Source: Daldinia sp. FL1419
Taxonomy: Eukaryota > Ascomycota > Sordariomycetes > Xylariales > Hypoxylaceae
Assembly: GCA_025201765.1 (NCBI GenBank)
Contig: MU623361.1
Location: forward strand, 248,001-312,000
Direction: 5' to 3'
Length of the DNA stretch: 64,000 bases
How positions within the stretch are numbered: the stretch's first letter is position 1; the number at the start of each line of letters is the position of its first letter. The notes under the pieces are model-generated. The model was not told where the DNA came from. It made no database searches and saw only the letters and a list, made by a program, of their open reading frames with translations. Positions 47,076-59,437 of the stretch are shown piece after piece. Made by a program: the position numbers and the translations under genes.

Positions 47076-47451
47076 TTTGGGTTGATTAGGAGTACCTTTG
47101 CTTATGATCGAGTTGAAATGATCGAGTTGAAAAGTGTACATGCAAAGTTCACACTGAATTAAAAAGGAAAGAAAAAAAGGTTGATGGACTGGACTTGTAT
47201 TATATAGGTATATATAGTGATTTTTAGCATTGGTGACGTTGGACACACAATGGAAAGAGCAGACTAAAAGCGTGATTTATTTCGTAAGTGGCTTGTTGCC
47301 TCATTGAGTTCATATGATGCGGGTGATTCAGGTACCGTGTTATTACGGCTCGACATACACAGTCCAAGGCCCGACGATCTGAAGGCCACTTGAGAGTATC
47401 TACTAACGATGTAATCGGTTGAAAGCTACCTAGGTACTAGGAAGTGCGGGG

Positions 47452-47496
47452 TTTGCTAGGTTTGCTGGGTTTGCTGGGTTTGCTGGGTTTATTAGG
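47452..47496. repeat. 9-bp minisatellite, five units
   Basis: Five tandem units of TTTGCTGGG, the first and last with substitutions. Confidence 0.92.
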
Positions 47497-48139
47497 TCTA
47501 TTAAGTTCACTAGGAGTTTTAACTAAGTTGAATAGGATTCATCGGTCTTGGATACGGCATCCTTCCGATTAAAAAATCGGGAAGAAGCCGTTTATAGGTT
47601 GAATTTAGCAAGTGCCAAGTACAGATACGGCATTTACGGCTAAAAGATATTACAAGTAATACTTATGTACTACCTCCTTATAAACTACCTAGGTACTTAA
47701 CTACCTTAACCTATGAGGTAGTTAAGCTTATAAACTAGTTGTTTATAAAGTGATGTCGCTAACCGTGTTAAGAAAATGATACCGGGTTGCATCCAGATGG
47801 TTACAATACCGTGTAAGGCGCACGCGGCAAAAAGTCCAAAATAAAATAGAGTAAAAGAAACACCTCAACATCACATACGTTCCAAGTCATACATATGCAC
47901 GACCATCTGTCCTCCCCTCCTTGCATATCAGGTGTTTAGAAAATAGATCTGGACCGGTAACTCCTTGCAAAATTTCGGTACTTCACCCCACTAAATCAGC
48001 CTTGATACTACCACATGCCCATGAAATTCCCATTGAGTGCCGTATGTATGTTAGTCGGATCCACTAGAAAAGATAGACGGGATATATGTACCACCGGAGA
48101 CTCTCCTACATATACCGCTCGCCGTCAACGGACCCGTTT

Positions 48140-48169
48140 CCCCTTTGCCCCTTTGCCCCTTCGCCCCTT
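48140..48169. repeat. 9-bp C-rich tandem repeat
   Basis: Three to four units of CCCCTTTGC with one T/C change. Confidence 0.85.
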
Positions 48170-49258
48170 ATCCTAAGGCTTGCGCGGTTCTCCCACCGGC
48201 ATTCTAGCGGCAGGTCCGAACCAAACTATTGACTAGGATTAGGACGAATAGTCCGTCTAAGCCTTCAGCCGCGTTTATGCAACACAAACGTTGTTGTCAC
48301 ATTATTCAACAATTTAAACTTGAGATCAAGGTGCTTGCCTAGATACATCCTTAAAAGCCTGAAAATAAATCCGAAAATGGGCCATTCAGTTCTAACAGTA
48401 TGCTATTCACGAAGCACCGTGATAAAAATTGCGCCTAACTATATTATCCATAATTTCAAATCTCTAATACTTATAGGTCGCATACGTCCATAGATTCGAT
48501 AACATTGGTTCTTGTTTTCACCGCTAATAGAAGGGAAACCACCCTCGGAGCCTATAAACCGTAGACGCGGCAGGCAATCATCCCAACACACGATACCTGG
48601 ATCGCGGGAAATTTGGGTTCAATTTTCCTGAAGTTTTGGTAGCACACTCATATACTAACTTTCCTCCCTAGAACAGGACCTGGTATTTGAGGAATATGCA
48701 CATTTTCTCAATTAAAGTATTTTTAAATCAAGGAGTATTTATTAGTATAAATATAAAATGATCTCTATACGTTTGGCTAAAATATGTTCCGAGTAGAAGC
48801 AACCAAATTTGAAGCTTTTCAAAGTTCTAATAGGTATATGGAGGGGTACCAGGGTACTTCTAAATATATCTCAATTTTAGATAGTGTGGGGTTGATTGTG
48901 GCAGATTGTGGCTAGCTGCAGATACTTCGATACTGCTACATTGATACGCCGTGGAACCCCTCTATCATAGATAGCCGTGTGGCTCATGCAATTCGAGAAA
49001 TATTCCCTGCCCCGCGCTAAATATGAATGACTCAAAAGTTCAAAAGCCTCTCTTACACGCAACGAGATTGGTCGCCAAAAAAAAAAAAAAAAAAAAGGAA
49101 GAGAGTCTCTCTTACCCCAAGCCTAAAGGTTCACGTGCAATTTCCAAGGTTGTCACACTCACTTAATGCGAAAGCTTATACACTGGTTTCGTAGTTTTCG
49201 TATAAAACGGCGACATCGTGATTACGTTCTCGGTGATCCAGGAAACACAAGCGTCACC

Positions 49259-50736
49259 ATGTCAACAGCTCAGAATGAGCCGCCTTTAGAGGCCACTCCC
49301 AAGCCAGCCCAAACAGCTGAACCAGCTCAGCCAACCCAGCGAGTTATAAAATCTGAGAAGGGCCAGGCACCTGCGCAAAATGATAAGAGCACGAAAGGCG
49401 AGACGGCCGAAGCTGCAAAGCCCCAAAAACTCTCAGGCGCAGAGTTAAAAGCAAAGGCGAAAGCAGAGAAGGCCGCAAGACGTGCCCAGGCAAAAGTGAT
49501 AAAGGAAGTTGTCAAAGGAGAGGCTGCTGTATCATCAACCCCTGGCCAATTAGGTCCGTCCGCAAGCGAGGTAAAGGGCGGCAAGGCAAAGGGCAAACAG
49601 GATGGCGGCGCAATGGCTGCTTCGGGAGCGGGAGGAAGGCCAGCTGTGGCCAAGGGACCTGTGCCCGTCGCTCCGGCCGAACCAAAGTTTACGATACCCG
49701 AATGCTTTAGTCACTTGTCAATGGCTAAGAGAATCCCAATAACTCAAGCTGATAAAGATGTTCATCCAACGGTCTTGGCACTGGGCCAACAAATGGCTAC
49801 ATTTACAATTGATGAGAGCATCACAAGGCTAAAGGCGACTCTCATGGCATTCAAGAAGGTATTCTTATTGACAACAACCAATCTAGGTTAATATATTTGC
49901 TAACCTTGAAGTAGGTCATAGATTCATACACAACCCCCCCTGGCAACACTCTTGCAAGACATTTAACACCTCATGTCTTAAATCCTCAGATTGACTATCT
50001 CACAGCATGTCGGCCGATGTGCTTTTCTATGGGAAACGCTATCCGTTGGCTTAAATTGCAGGTTAGCAAGATCGATCCTGATGTTCCTGAGGCAGAGGCG
50101 AAGAAGCAGTTATGCAGTAGCATAGATACCTTCATACAGGAACGGATTAGCATGGCTGATCTCGTTATAACCGAGAAGGCATCCGAAAAAATCCAAAACG
50201 GTGACGTTGTACTAACGTTTGGACGGAGCACTCTCGTTGAACAAGCCCTCCTCCAGGCCCACACGATCGCCCAGAGGAAATTCGCAGTCATCGTTCTTGA
50301 TGACCCATACGAGAAAAAGGGCCAGACATTAGCAAAGAATTTGACTGCCGCCGGAATAAGAGTATCTTATTGCGGTGATTTCGGCGGATTAGGATACCAT
50401 CTACAGAGTGTGACGAAAGTTATAGTCGCTGCTGAGTCCATGTTTAACAATGGATCCATGTACGCACGAACGGGCACATGCGACATCGCGATTGCCGCAA
50501 AGCAGCTGGATATACCTGTTACTGTCCTTTGTGAGACTGTCAACATTACCGAGCGAGTATCGACAGACTCCCTCACCTACAATGAGATTGACCCTGAACG
50601 AAGCTCAAGCGCTTCTTTCAGATTATTATATGATACCACACCGGACAAGTACTTATCGCTTATCATCTCAGAGCTAGGAACGGTGCAACCAACGTCAGTG
50701 CCTGATTTACTGAGGAAACTTGAGGAGTCCAACTAG
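49259..50736 (+). CDS. GCD2: Translation initiation factor eIF2B subunit delta (Gcd2)
   Basis: Two exons, 49259-49858 and 49915-50736, joined phase 0 (AAG|GTATTC ... GAAGTAG|GTC with a CTAAC branch site), giving 473 residues. eIF2B is the guanine-nucleotide exchange factor for eIF2; delta is a regulatory-core subunit that senses eIF2 phosphorylation. The N-terminal 150 residues are Lys/Ala/Gln-rich and poorly conserved (KLSGAELKAKAKAEKAARRA), as in other fungal deltas. From about 165 the IF-2B alpha/beta/delta fold begins (FTIPECFSHLSMAKR), with the Rossmann-like half showing GDVVLTFGRS, VIVLDDPYEKKGQ, VIVAAESMFNNGSMYARTG and ITERVSTDSL. The ATG at 49259 follows GTCACC and is preferred; the frame is open to an ATG at 49166, which would add a strongly basic 31 residues. 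Confidence 0.92.
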
Positions 50737-51002
50737 AAGGGGGGCCCTAGGGAATCGAGGTATTTAGATAATAGGGTGGACTAAAGCTGGGTCTTTCAAC
50801 CTATTTGGATGTTTCAGCGGTATACCAAGGCTTCTCGTAGTGGTGCCCACAACCGGGTAGAAAATACAAGATCGTTAAACACGTAAAATACCGCGCCATA
50901 TTCTTAAGCGAAGAACGTGTTAGTTTGCTCTGAATTGTTGACCCTTTATCCCATAACCCCTCTATATGTACATTGAGTCAAGTATTCGAGGTAGGGTACT
51001 TT
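50737..51002. other. Short convergent intergenic region
   Basis: The 266 bp of shared 3' flank between the eIF2B-delta gene and the small membrane-protein gene. Confidence 0.6.
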
Positions 51003-51325
51003 TTATGCGCTTGCCGCCGCTTTTTCGGCATCCCTTGCCGCCTTTCGCGCTCTCTTCTCGAGAATAGACTGTTTTCGCTCCTCCAAAATTGCTGATTGCC
51101 TCTCGTCGACACCTTGCAACCAGTATCCGAAGCTTGCGCCGACGCCGGCAAAGACCGGATAAGCCCACAGGGAACCTCTGTTGAAGAAAGGACGCATTTC
51201 GAGGCCGAGTTGCCAGAAGCGGACGGCAACGCCTATCCTTGTAGGTTAGCCATTTTTTACTTGGTAAAGAAATCATGCTCTAGAGCCATACCGAAGCCTC
51301 CCCAGAAAAGGACTCGATGCACCAT
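51003..51325 (-). CDS. Small single-span membrane protein, possible complex I accessory subunit
   Basis: Two exons on the minus strand, 51325-51292 and 51232-51003, joined phase 1 (TTCG|GTATGG, branch GGCTAAC, acceptor GGATAG|GC), giving 87 residues. It opens MVHRVLFWGGFGVAVRFWQL and continues EMRPFFNRGSLWAYPVFAG, then a Gly-rich hydrophobic segment (VFAGVGASFGYWLQG), and ends in a charged Lys/Arg/Glu/Ala helix (ILEERKQSILEKRARKAARD). Conservation-like density and the neat intron show a real gene. I recall similar short fungal proteins annotated as an NADH:ubiquinone oxidoreductase 14-kDa-type subunit of the inner mitochondrial membrane; that assignment is from memory of the pattern and uncertain. 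Convergent with the eIF2B-delta gene. Confidence 0.72.
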
Positions 51326-52040
51326 TGCGAAAGTTCGGAGCGGAGTGTTGCCTCGATGGACTGGTCTCGTAGTAGAATCCGTATAGTAGAAGCGCCCTGC
51401 TTGGCCTGTTATAGTAGTAGGCCTTCGTAGGTGGTGGACTGTTGGGATGGGCGGTTGCCGAAGATACTGACACACTCACGGACACTGAGGTGAAGTTCGG
51501 TTCATTCTGGTTGTGGAATTGGAGCCCCCAATCAAACGATGCGGAAACTAAGCTTGGGCACGGACCACTATGGAATAAAACTGTTAACCTTAGGTACCTA
51601 GGTACCCAAGCCTGCCAACCTAGCAGCTGAAGTACATGGGTACTGGGCTGTCAGCTACTAACCTTATTAACATGGTCGATGGAGTGAGCGATTATGCAAG
51701 GTCTCTCTCCCTTATCGTAAATGTACCTATGTACTTGACTAGTGCCCAAGGCTGCCAAGTCCATTGAATTTCCTCTTACTACGGATCCCGTAGAAGCCCA
51801 GGCTGCCAGGTTCCCGGAGCTAATCTCCAGGGTCTAAACTCAAACCTTCCAACCTGAGCCAATTTCTCTTTCGCATTTCGCGAATCCTTCAAAACCGTAA
51901 GTTCACGGTTCCTCTTTTTCCTCCCGATGGTAATTCCTCGCTCATCATCAGCCAAGTCGATATACTAAAATCTTGGTTCGTTTCTGAATCAATCCGTATG
52001 CTCATCCTGCACTTTAAATAAATAATCTGGTCTAGGCCAG
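51326..52040. promoter_or_regulatory. Divergent intergenic region upstream of the Shg1-like gene
   Basis: The 715 bp between opposed starts. Contains AGGTACCTAGGTACC near 51,592. No gene seen. Confidence 0.5.
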
Positions 52041-54595
52041 ATGGCCTCGTCGGCCACGACCATGACCTCCACAGAGCAAACGACCGCCCCGGCTACTGGC
52101 GCCACTGCCCTCGCACCCCGAAAGTTCAAGGCTTCGGATCTACCTCTGCCATCCGCTACGCGATCCGCGATTGAGGGGTTAGCCCATAGTTTTAAGAAGA
52201 AAGGTGGTTACGATGCAATCCGCAAGCAAATCTGGGAGAAGTTTGAACAGAGCGTGAGTATTCGAGACTATTAATCTACGAGCGAAATATTCTGCGATTG
52301 CCTACGTTCACCTACTAATTAATTACCTTGGCCGGTCAGGATTATGAAGCCCAAGTCACTAAATCCATCCTCGAAGTCGCGGAGCAGGAACTCGAGCGTA
52401 ATCCAGCGCAACTTCTATCCATTGATCGTCGAAAGGCTGCCGCCCTGATCGACGGTGCTCTTGATCGTTCTGGAGTTTATCAAAAAGCTGAAGAGGTTCT
52501 CGACCAGCTCATCGATGTAGAGGCTATCGAGACGCGCATGCGTGAGCTACGCCAGGCTGAAATTGGCGTCGAGGCGGCTAAAGAAGAGCAAGAGCGCGGC
52601 TCCAAAACGGACGCGGAGTACGCCGCCGAGTCAGCTCGGAGTCTGGATGAACGCGACCGTATTCGACGAGAGCTCAGAGCGAAGGAGGAGCAAATCTTGG
52701 AGGAGAAACGCAAGATCGAAAGGGAGGAGCGGAAAAAGAGAGAGCGCGAAAGAGAACGTGAACTAGAAAAGGCAGAAACTAAGCGCAAGGAAGAGCGAGA
52801 TGCTCGAAGACGCGAACGCGAAAAGAAAGAAGCAGAACGTGAGCGAGAAAGGGAGAAGGAAAGAGAGGAACGTCGACGCGCCAGAGAAAGGGACAGAGAA
52901 AAGGACCACGATCGACGCAGGTCCAGAACCAGATCAAGGCATAGATCTGGGGACAGATCGCGGCACCGTGATAGGGATCGTGACCGCGATCGTAGCCGTC
53001 GCCGGGATAGCCGTGAAAGACGACACCGTGACCGATCTCCTAGAGATGATCGTGAACGTGGCAAACCAGAAGAACTCAAGAAACAGCTTACCAAAGAAGA
53101 CCACGAGAGGCTTGAGAGGGAAGCTCTTGAAAATCTTCTACGGGAGAGTAAAAGGAGTACTGCCAAACAGCCCGAACTCGAGGTTGACGAGGCTCTCGTA
53201 CCGCCTCCTCGGAGAACTAAGCCGGCTTCTGCGATACAACCAATACGCCGCGATTCCATTAAGAATCCAGATACAAAAAGAATACCCGAGCTCACGAAAT
53301 CTGAATCCAAGGACTCAGGAAAAGAGACCAGGGATGTGAAAGACGTGAAGGAAACGAAGCCATCTAGGGAATCCAAGGAACCCAAGGAACCCGTTGAGCC
53401 GAAAGAAGCTAAAGAAAGTAAGGAATCCAAAGATACCAAGAGCAAAGACGAGAGACGACCTAGCCCGGCCCCTTCCCGACATCATCGTGACCGATCACGT
53501 GGTACGGAAGATGACCGAAGACATCGTGATCGCGACCGTGACCGTGCTAGAGAACGTAGTCGATCTCGCGCCAGATCCGACCATAGAGAAAGAAGCAGAT
53601 CAAGGCACCGACCGGATCGCCGAGATCGTAGTCGTTCTAGAGATCGTGACCGGATTGTGGAGAGAGATAGGGACTTTTACCGGCCGGGACAACGAGAGAG
53701 AAGTCGTTCTCGCGCACGGCCTCATCGTGACAGACACGAAAGAAGCCGTTCGCGGGATAGATATAAGCCCGACCGCAGAGAGCGAAGTCGTTCTCGGCGT
53801 AGAGATGATCGAGACAGACGCGACCGAAGTCGCTCTCGTGCTCGTACTGAAAAACGGGATGATCGTCGAGAAAGATCGCGCTCACCTAAACCTAGAGCCG
53901 AGAGACCTCGGTCACGAGCGCCCCGGAGTCGATCCCGTTCCCGACCAGCTACCGCCAGTAAGTCCGAGCTTACTGACGCTGAAGCATGGAAGCAAGGAGA
54001 AATTAAGAAACGCGAGCAAGAAGCGAAGGCCTATTTAGCAGCACAGCGCGAGGCTCGCGAAAAAGGCCTTCCTGTCCCTGGAGTCGACGATAAATGGAGT
54101 ACCGGCGAGCGCTCACCCGAGACTAAGAGGTCCCGCGTTCCTGATGATATTGATAGGTATAGGCCTGGTGACCGCGACCGAACTGATAAATATCGGGACC
54201 GGGATAGGGATGACCGTCGAGACAAGGAGAAGGAGCGTGACAAGGACGATCGACGAGAGCGGCGCCGCAGCCGCAGTAGGAGTCGCAGTCGTCGCCGGGA
54301 TCGCGACCGCAGTCGTGATAGAGATAGAAGTCGGGATCGCGACCGCCACCGGTCCCGTGACAGGTACCGCGGGGAAGGAACTCGGGACAGGGACCGTGAT
54401 CATGACCGTGATCGCGATAAGTATCGCGACAGGGACCGGGACCGTGAAGGAGATAGGGACAAGCGCAGCCGTCGCGACAGGAGCAATGAGTCGCGACGTG
54501 ATCGAGATCGAGACCGACGAGACCGGAGCATCGAATCTAGAAGAGACAGGAGAGACCGAAGTCGCAGTCGCCGACGAAGCCGTAGCCCCCGCTAG
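52041..54595 (+). CDS. COMPASS subunit Shg1-like protein (BOD1/SHG1 domain) with RD/RS-rich tail
   Basis: Two exons, 52041-52253 and 52340-54595 (phase 0; AGC|GTGAGT, GGTCAG|GAT), giving 822 residues. The BOD1/SHG1 domain spans the junction, about 30-145: FKASDLPLPSATRSAIEGLA, KKGGYDAIRKQIWEKFEQS, then DYEAQVTKSILEVAEQELE and RKAAALIDGALDRSG. In yeast, Shg1 is a subunit of the Set1/COMPASS histone H3K4 methyltransferase. From about 165 to the end the protein is extraordinarily rich in Arg, Asp, Glu, Ser and Lys: a long charged helix (EREERKKRERERERELEKAE), a Lys/Glu/Ser/Pro linker, then hundreds of residues of RDRDR, RSRSR and RERSRS repeats like those of splicing factors. This suggests nuclear-speckle or RNA/polymerase association. 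Length far exceeds yeast Shg1 (about 140 residues), but long RS-type tails are known in filamentous fungal members. Confidence 0.85.
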
Positions 54596-57015
54596 CCACA
54601 GAGTCACTTCATAAATTACTAGTTTCGCAAAGTGCAGGCAGTCGTTATCCTATCCCGGACTGGACGCATTATCACTAATACGAGTCTCGACTACCTGTAT
54701 TATTAGCGCGACGAGGAGAAGGGCCATCGGCTAGTGGGTGCAATTTATGGCATGCAGTTGCGGCATGTTTAATTCTGGAGTGGTGGGGTTTGAAATCGAG
54801 TTACTTGGACGTCACGGACTATCAAAATAGAAAAACTATACCCTGGAACTTTGCTGGGCGTTGAAGGTTTTACTACCTTGATAGGTGGTTGCACAAGTCA
54901 CATTCTGGAAAAGCTAGTTGATAATAGGATCTCCTGCGAGAAATAATTTCATGCGGGATATGTTAGCTACCTAAAGTAATGGAGTTGTTTTATGTCTTTT
55001 ACGTGTCCTTATTCACGGATTGTCCATATATGCGCATCCGAGCATTGATATTCGTCCGACTTGCAGCTCTGTGTAATCAGCCATACCCATGATGATATTG
55101 ACCATTAGTGGCATTGTAAAGTGCATGAACTGGCGGTTGTTGATACTGGTTCGTCTAAAGATGGGCATTCAGATAATACGGAATAATGCACCGCGCGACG
55201 CAATGCGGTTGCCGAAACAAACCCCTGGAGGATCCGCGCTTACGGAGGACGTTAAGAAAGGGTACATTATCGATGCTGCACACTTGTAGGGTTTCTGTGG
55301 AATGCAGCTTGTATAAAAATATTTGTCTCTTCATAACCAGATAGATAATTCTAACATATATTTTCTGCTGGGTATCGGAATTGAATTTATTTCCGATAAG
55401 TTAAGAGGGCGCTCGAAATCTCGGGCTAAGTAAGGAGAGAATAATAGTGGTATGGTGGAAGCTAATTACCAATTATTAATTATTGCCAAGATATAGAACC
55501 AGGTGACGATGATACAGCGAAAGGGAGAGAAACAATACAAGGGGTATTCCGGGTCGGGTGAGATCTTCAGCGTTATGAAAATAGTCTCAGCGTCGTCATT
55601 AGAGGGCTTGGGATTGGCAGGGGTAAAGGTTAGCGTGGTTTGCGAAATGCTGCTAATATGTACCATGTATGTGCGAAAGAAGGCTGCAAAGAAGCATTGT
55701 TAAAGTTAATGGAAACGACTTGAAGTTTCCCGCCACTTGTTAATATTGGTAGCATACATGTCCTGAAACTACCTAAAAGTACCTTAAGTAACTACCTAAA
55801 TAGAACAAATCATTGAATGCAAAATACATGTATTGCATCGAGTTCGCTAATGGAATTGTGACATAATTATATTATATAATGGTCTTTTCAGTGAGGTAAT
55901 TGCACCTTGCTATATATCGTACCAGATGTGCCTTACTTTTGCTCGACCCATCTTGTGACGCGCACATCTTTTTAGGTAAGGTACGGAATGCATGTGTCAC
56001 AAGCCACAGGTTCTGGGTCAGCCAGCTCAGAAGTTTTTCCCCATCGTAGGGCGGAGTAATGGTGGTTACCTAGGTATGTAGCTGCCTACCTAAGGTAGTT
56101 TTGTAGCGTAGTTTTTTTTTTTTAGTTAGTAGTTACTGTCACACTGCAAACCGCTTCCAACCTACATGGGGTACGTACCTTTAAACCCGGACAGGTAGGC
56201 ACCTGCACCTGCTGCACCTGTGTTCTAGGCATTGGACTGGTTCAATCCGTCCCAAGATACCAAAACCAACCCAAACCAACCCAAACCAAGCTAGAATCAG
56301 AACCCAGAGAGCTGCCATCGTTCCTTCTTCTCTTCTCTTGTCCATTCCTATTCTATCATTTTCCTCCGCTCTTGTTGATAACGCCGCATCTGCGAGGCAG
56401 GGCATTTTCGCTTTTTCCTTCTTATTTTTCCCTATCAACTGCAGATTCCATTCAATCCAATCTCATCAATTACATCCTATCCATTCGAGTCGAGATCGCC
56501 CGAAACGAACAAGTAACAAACCTATACCGAACCCAAGTGAAATCTTATCGACTTAGACTAGTCATATTTGCGACCGGTGCGGTGTGTCCGGTAGTGTCAA
56601 ATAGTAGTACGACGACACACGACACTTTTTCTTGAGACCCGACAACCGATAAACCCATTAAGACCCATACCCATTTTCAAGGATCAGAAACCAATATCCC
56701 TCTTCAATCGAACCCTCAACCTTTCGACTCAGCCACCCTTTTTCCCAACTACAAACGGGAAACGCTTAACTACCCTACTTAGATTTGTTTTTCGGAACCC
56801 GAGGGAATTTGGTTTTATTTTATTTTATTTTATTTTTGGGAGTCCTCTCGTTTTTCATTCTCATTTGTTCTTTTTTAGTTGTATCGAGGTACTTCGTCCT
56901 CGACAACTCCACATCCGAATGCTCGAGATTCCACGGTGAGGGAACAACATCCCCCGGTCTAAAATATATATCCCCCTCCCCTCACATTGCCACCGACCGA
57001 TAAACCACATCCAAC
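54596..57015. other. Intergenic region and leader of the SPRY gene
   Basis: About 2.4 kb without a supported gene. Between 56,170 and 57,015 the plus strand is pyrimidine- and C-rich (CCAAACCAACC repeats near 56,265-56,290) and includes five TTTTA units at 56,814-56,837, plausibly the promoter and a long 5' leader. A TACCTAGGTA motif lies near 56,067. Confidence 0.55.
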
Positions 57016-58594
57016 ATGGCGAGCCTAGACGGCATCCTTATTGGAATCTTATCGTCCTTTGGCTCCGCCATCCTCATAGCCCTGATATTTCTCATCGTAT
57101 ACTTCTTCAGATACACCACTTCCGGTCGCATCTTTCTCGGCCGGATTGGTCGGCCTGGTGAATATGACGACGAGCAGGCATTTGCTAAGGAGGAGGCGGA
57201 AGCCTTGGAGTCCATGGATGATATGCAGAGGACAGAGTACCTAAGAGCAAAAGGTAAATACTTAATCATATAGATTAAAAGCGCCCGTGTATTTCCTTAT
57301 CGCGGTGGACTTTATATTAACAAGGACGTAGCGTTTATCCAAGCGAATCCGCCCGAATCGCTACAAACAGATATCTCTTTATCACAATACTTAGCTATAC
57401 AGGAGAAGGGTGTTTCGGCGTGGGAGTTCGAACCGGAGTTAGAAATCGCCAATTGCTTTGTCGAGGCGAGAACCGAGATTGAATTCTTCGATTCCGAATG
57501 CACAGTCATGAGCAACCTACCCGTACCAAAACAGAACGAAGTGTACTACTGGGAGGCCAAAATCTACGACAAACCCGAAACAACGTTGCTTAGCATTGGC
57601 ATGAGCACGAAACCTTATCCGCTATTCCGACTTCCAGGTATGCAGGTTCATCCAACTTGATTCTGCGTACCCTAGGGCTAACCTTCGTCATCCAGGCTTC
57701 CATAAATATTCCGTCGCTTATACTTCCATTGGTGCTCGACGATACAACCAGCCCTTTAACGCAACTGCTTACGGACCTCAGTATGTCCAAGGCGACGTTA
57801 TCGGCGTCGGCTATCGTCCTAGGACTGGAACTATTTTCTTCACCCGTAACGGCAAGCGATTAGACGATGTAGTTCACGGCCTAAAGTCTCAAAATTTCTT
57901 CCCTTCTGTTGGCGCAAACGGACCTTGTACCGTGCACGTCAACTTTGGTCAGGCCGGTTTCGTATTTATTGAGGCAAATGTAAAGAAATGGGGATTGGCT
58001 CCGATAACCGGTAGTCTGGCACCGCCGCCACCTTACGGAAGCGAACAAGGAAGCATTTTACTCGAGACTGGACGGAGGAAGGATGAGCAGCCTGGGTCGC
58101 CGTCGAGGGGTCACGGTTATACGCAATCGGTCCAGCGGTACACTAATAGTGGCCCAGGTTTAGACCCAGGACACGGACGGACGAGGAGTGGCAACTTCAG
58201 AGTACTTCCGCCTACGAGTCCAGGACCGCAAAGAAGTCCTACTGATATTTCCCTTGCGCAGCTGGTTCCCTCGGATGAGATAGGCGAGGCTAGCAACGCT
58301 ATAAATGCTAGCGGCGATCAAGTCATCGACGTCGTTGGATTAGGCCTACACGAAGCTTCACACCCACCACCCGAATATACTAGTCCGGAGCATTCGGACG
58401 AGGATAGTTCAGGTAGCGGTTCCGATAGTGATCATGTTCCCCTTATACGGTCAGGGCGCAGTCGTGGGGCATCCGCAGCCACCATAAGACCGGATAACCC
58501 CCCGATTCCTAGCTATAGTGACGCTGTTCGACAGGGTGCTGGTAGGGACAGGAGCCGCAGCGAGAGTGCCATGCCCAGACGGAATGGCATGTAG
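57016..58594 (+). CDS. Membrane-anchored SPRY-domain protein, Ssh4/Ear1-type Rsp5 adaptor
   Basis: Three exons: 57016-57253, 57332-57637, 57696-58594, giving 480 residues; both introns are phase 1, and the first acceptor is ACGTAG|CG after an ATTAAC-like branch. A single N-terminal membrane span is at about 7-31 (ILSSFGSAILIALIFLIVYF). The SPRY (B30.2) domain covers about 120-290: VSAWEFEPELE, YYWEAKIYDKPETTLLSIGM, GDVIGVGYRPRTGTIFFTRNG and FFPSVGANGPCTVHVNFGQ. Two PPxY motifs follow, ending at Tyr295 (APPPPYG) and Tyr409 (HPPPEYT). In yeast, Ssh4 and Ear1 use PPxY motifs to recruit the ubiquitin ligase Rsp5 to endosomal and vacuolar membrane cargo, so the same role is inferred. The C-terminal 190 residues are Ser/Gly/Pro-rich and disordered. 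Confidence 0.9.
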
Positions 58595-58989
58595 ACCAGT
58601 CGGGCCCTAGAGTAGCGAAAAATGATTTATCACCTAGCGCGGAATAGGGGAGTTTTACGGTCAGGAAAGGGGAACAGCACAACTTTTTTTTGCTTTTGCG
58701 CCGCACACAACTGTTTTTGGGCTACGACAAACATTGGCATTGGGTCAGGTGAAACTTACTACTTACATGATACCTCAAGAGAAAGTTTTTATTTTTGTTG
58801 TCAGGTTTCGGCTCTTTTATCTCTCTTCGCATTGTTTAGCGGCATGGTTGAAGGACGGGAATCGGGAAGGGTTATATTAACCCGGGTCTTGTGTCTTCTC
58901 TTTGTTATTGTATTGGCTTCTGTCTATCTCCCAAGGGGATCGAGAAAAGGAAAAATCGAAGTAACCGAATTGGGCTGGAACTTACTAGA

Positions 58990-59024
<35 letters not shown>

Positions 59025-59429
59025 CGCTACTTGCTACCGACCTAACCTGCCCCGGACGAGAATAAGGGTCTGGAGCCTGGAGATGAAGATAGGTTAGGGA
59101 AGAGAAGGGAAGGGAAGGGACTTGACATGTCACATACTAGGAAGAAAGAATTAGAATACATCATGGGTGATATATGTGCTCGATTTTGCAAATGTGTTAA
59201 TTGTGTTTAGAACCTGAGCTTGGTCTGTGCGACGCTGAGTTTAGGGGGTGTAGGAAAAATAGGGGGTCGGAGGAATTTAACTTGATACGTATTGTACTCC
59301 AGGAGATGAAAACGTGGAGTTATCGAAGAACTTCGGGTTTTCGGCGTTTGAGCACACTTTCTAACCTATGCCATTTCCATCGTATAGCACAAAAATCACT
59401 ATTATAGAGGATCACTTGGTAGTAACCTA
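58595..59429. other. 3' flank of the SPRY gene, no gene seen
   Basis: About 830 bp with a CTA microsatellite and AAGGGAAGGG-type purine repeats near 59,101-59,119. A 147-codon open frame at 58,622-59,065 runs through the microsatellite and has no conserved content. Confidence 0.55.
58991..59023. repeat. (CTA)11 microsatellite
   Basis: About eleven CTA units. Confidence 0.95.
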
Positions 59430-59437
59430 TTATGAGG
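59430..59437. repeat. Target-site duplication, left copy (hAT-like relic 2)
   Basis: TTATGAGG, repeated exactly at 60193-60200. Confidence 0.88.

Larger units (their letters stand above)
47076..49258. other. Divergent intergenic region between DHA kinase and eIF2B-delta genes
   Basis: About 2.2 kb without a supported gene. It includes two minisatellites (listed), a TACCTAGGTA motif at about 47,687, and an A-tract of about 20 near 49,078-49,096 just upstream of the eIF2B-delta leader. Confidence 0.6.

Noticed and set aside
52480..53445. 321-codon minus-strand open frame opposite the Shg1-like gene
   Set aside because: It is a shadow of the Arg/Asp/Ser-rich coding strand; its Ser/Leu/Arg repeats mirror the codons opposite.
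58622..59065. 147-codon open frame after the SPRY gene
   Set aside because: Its end is a poly-Leu run encoded by the CTA microsatellite; the rest has no support.
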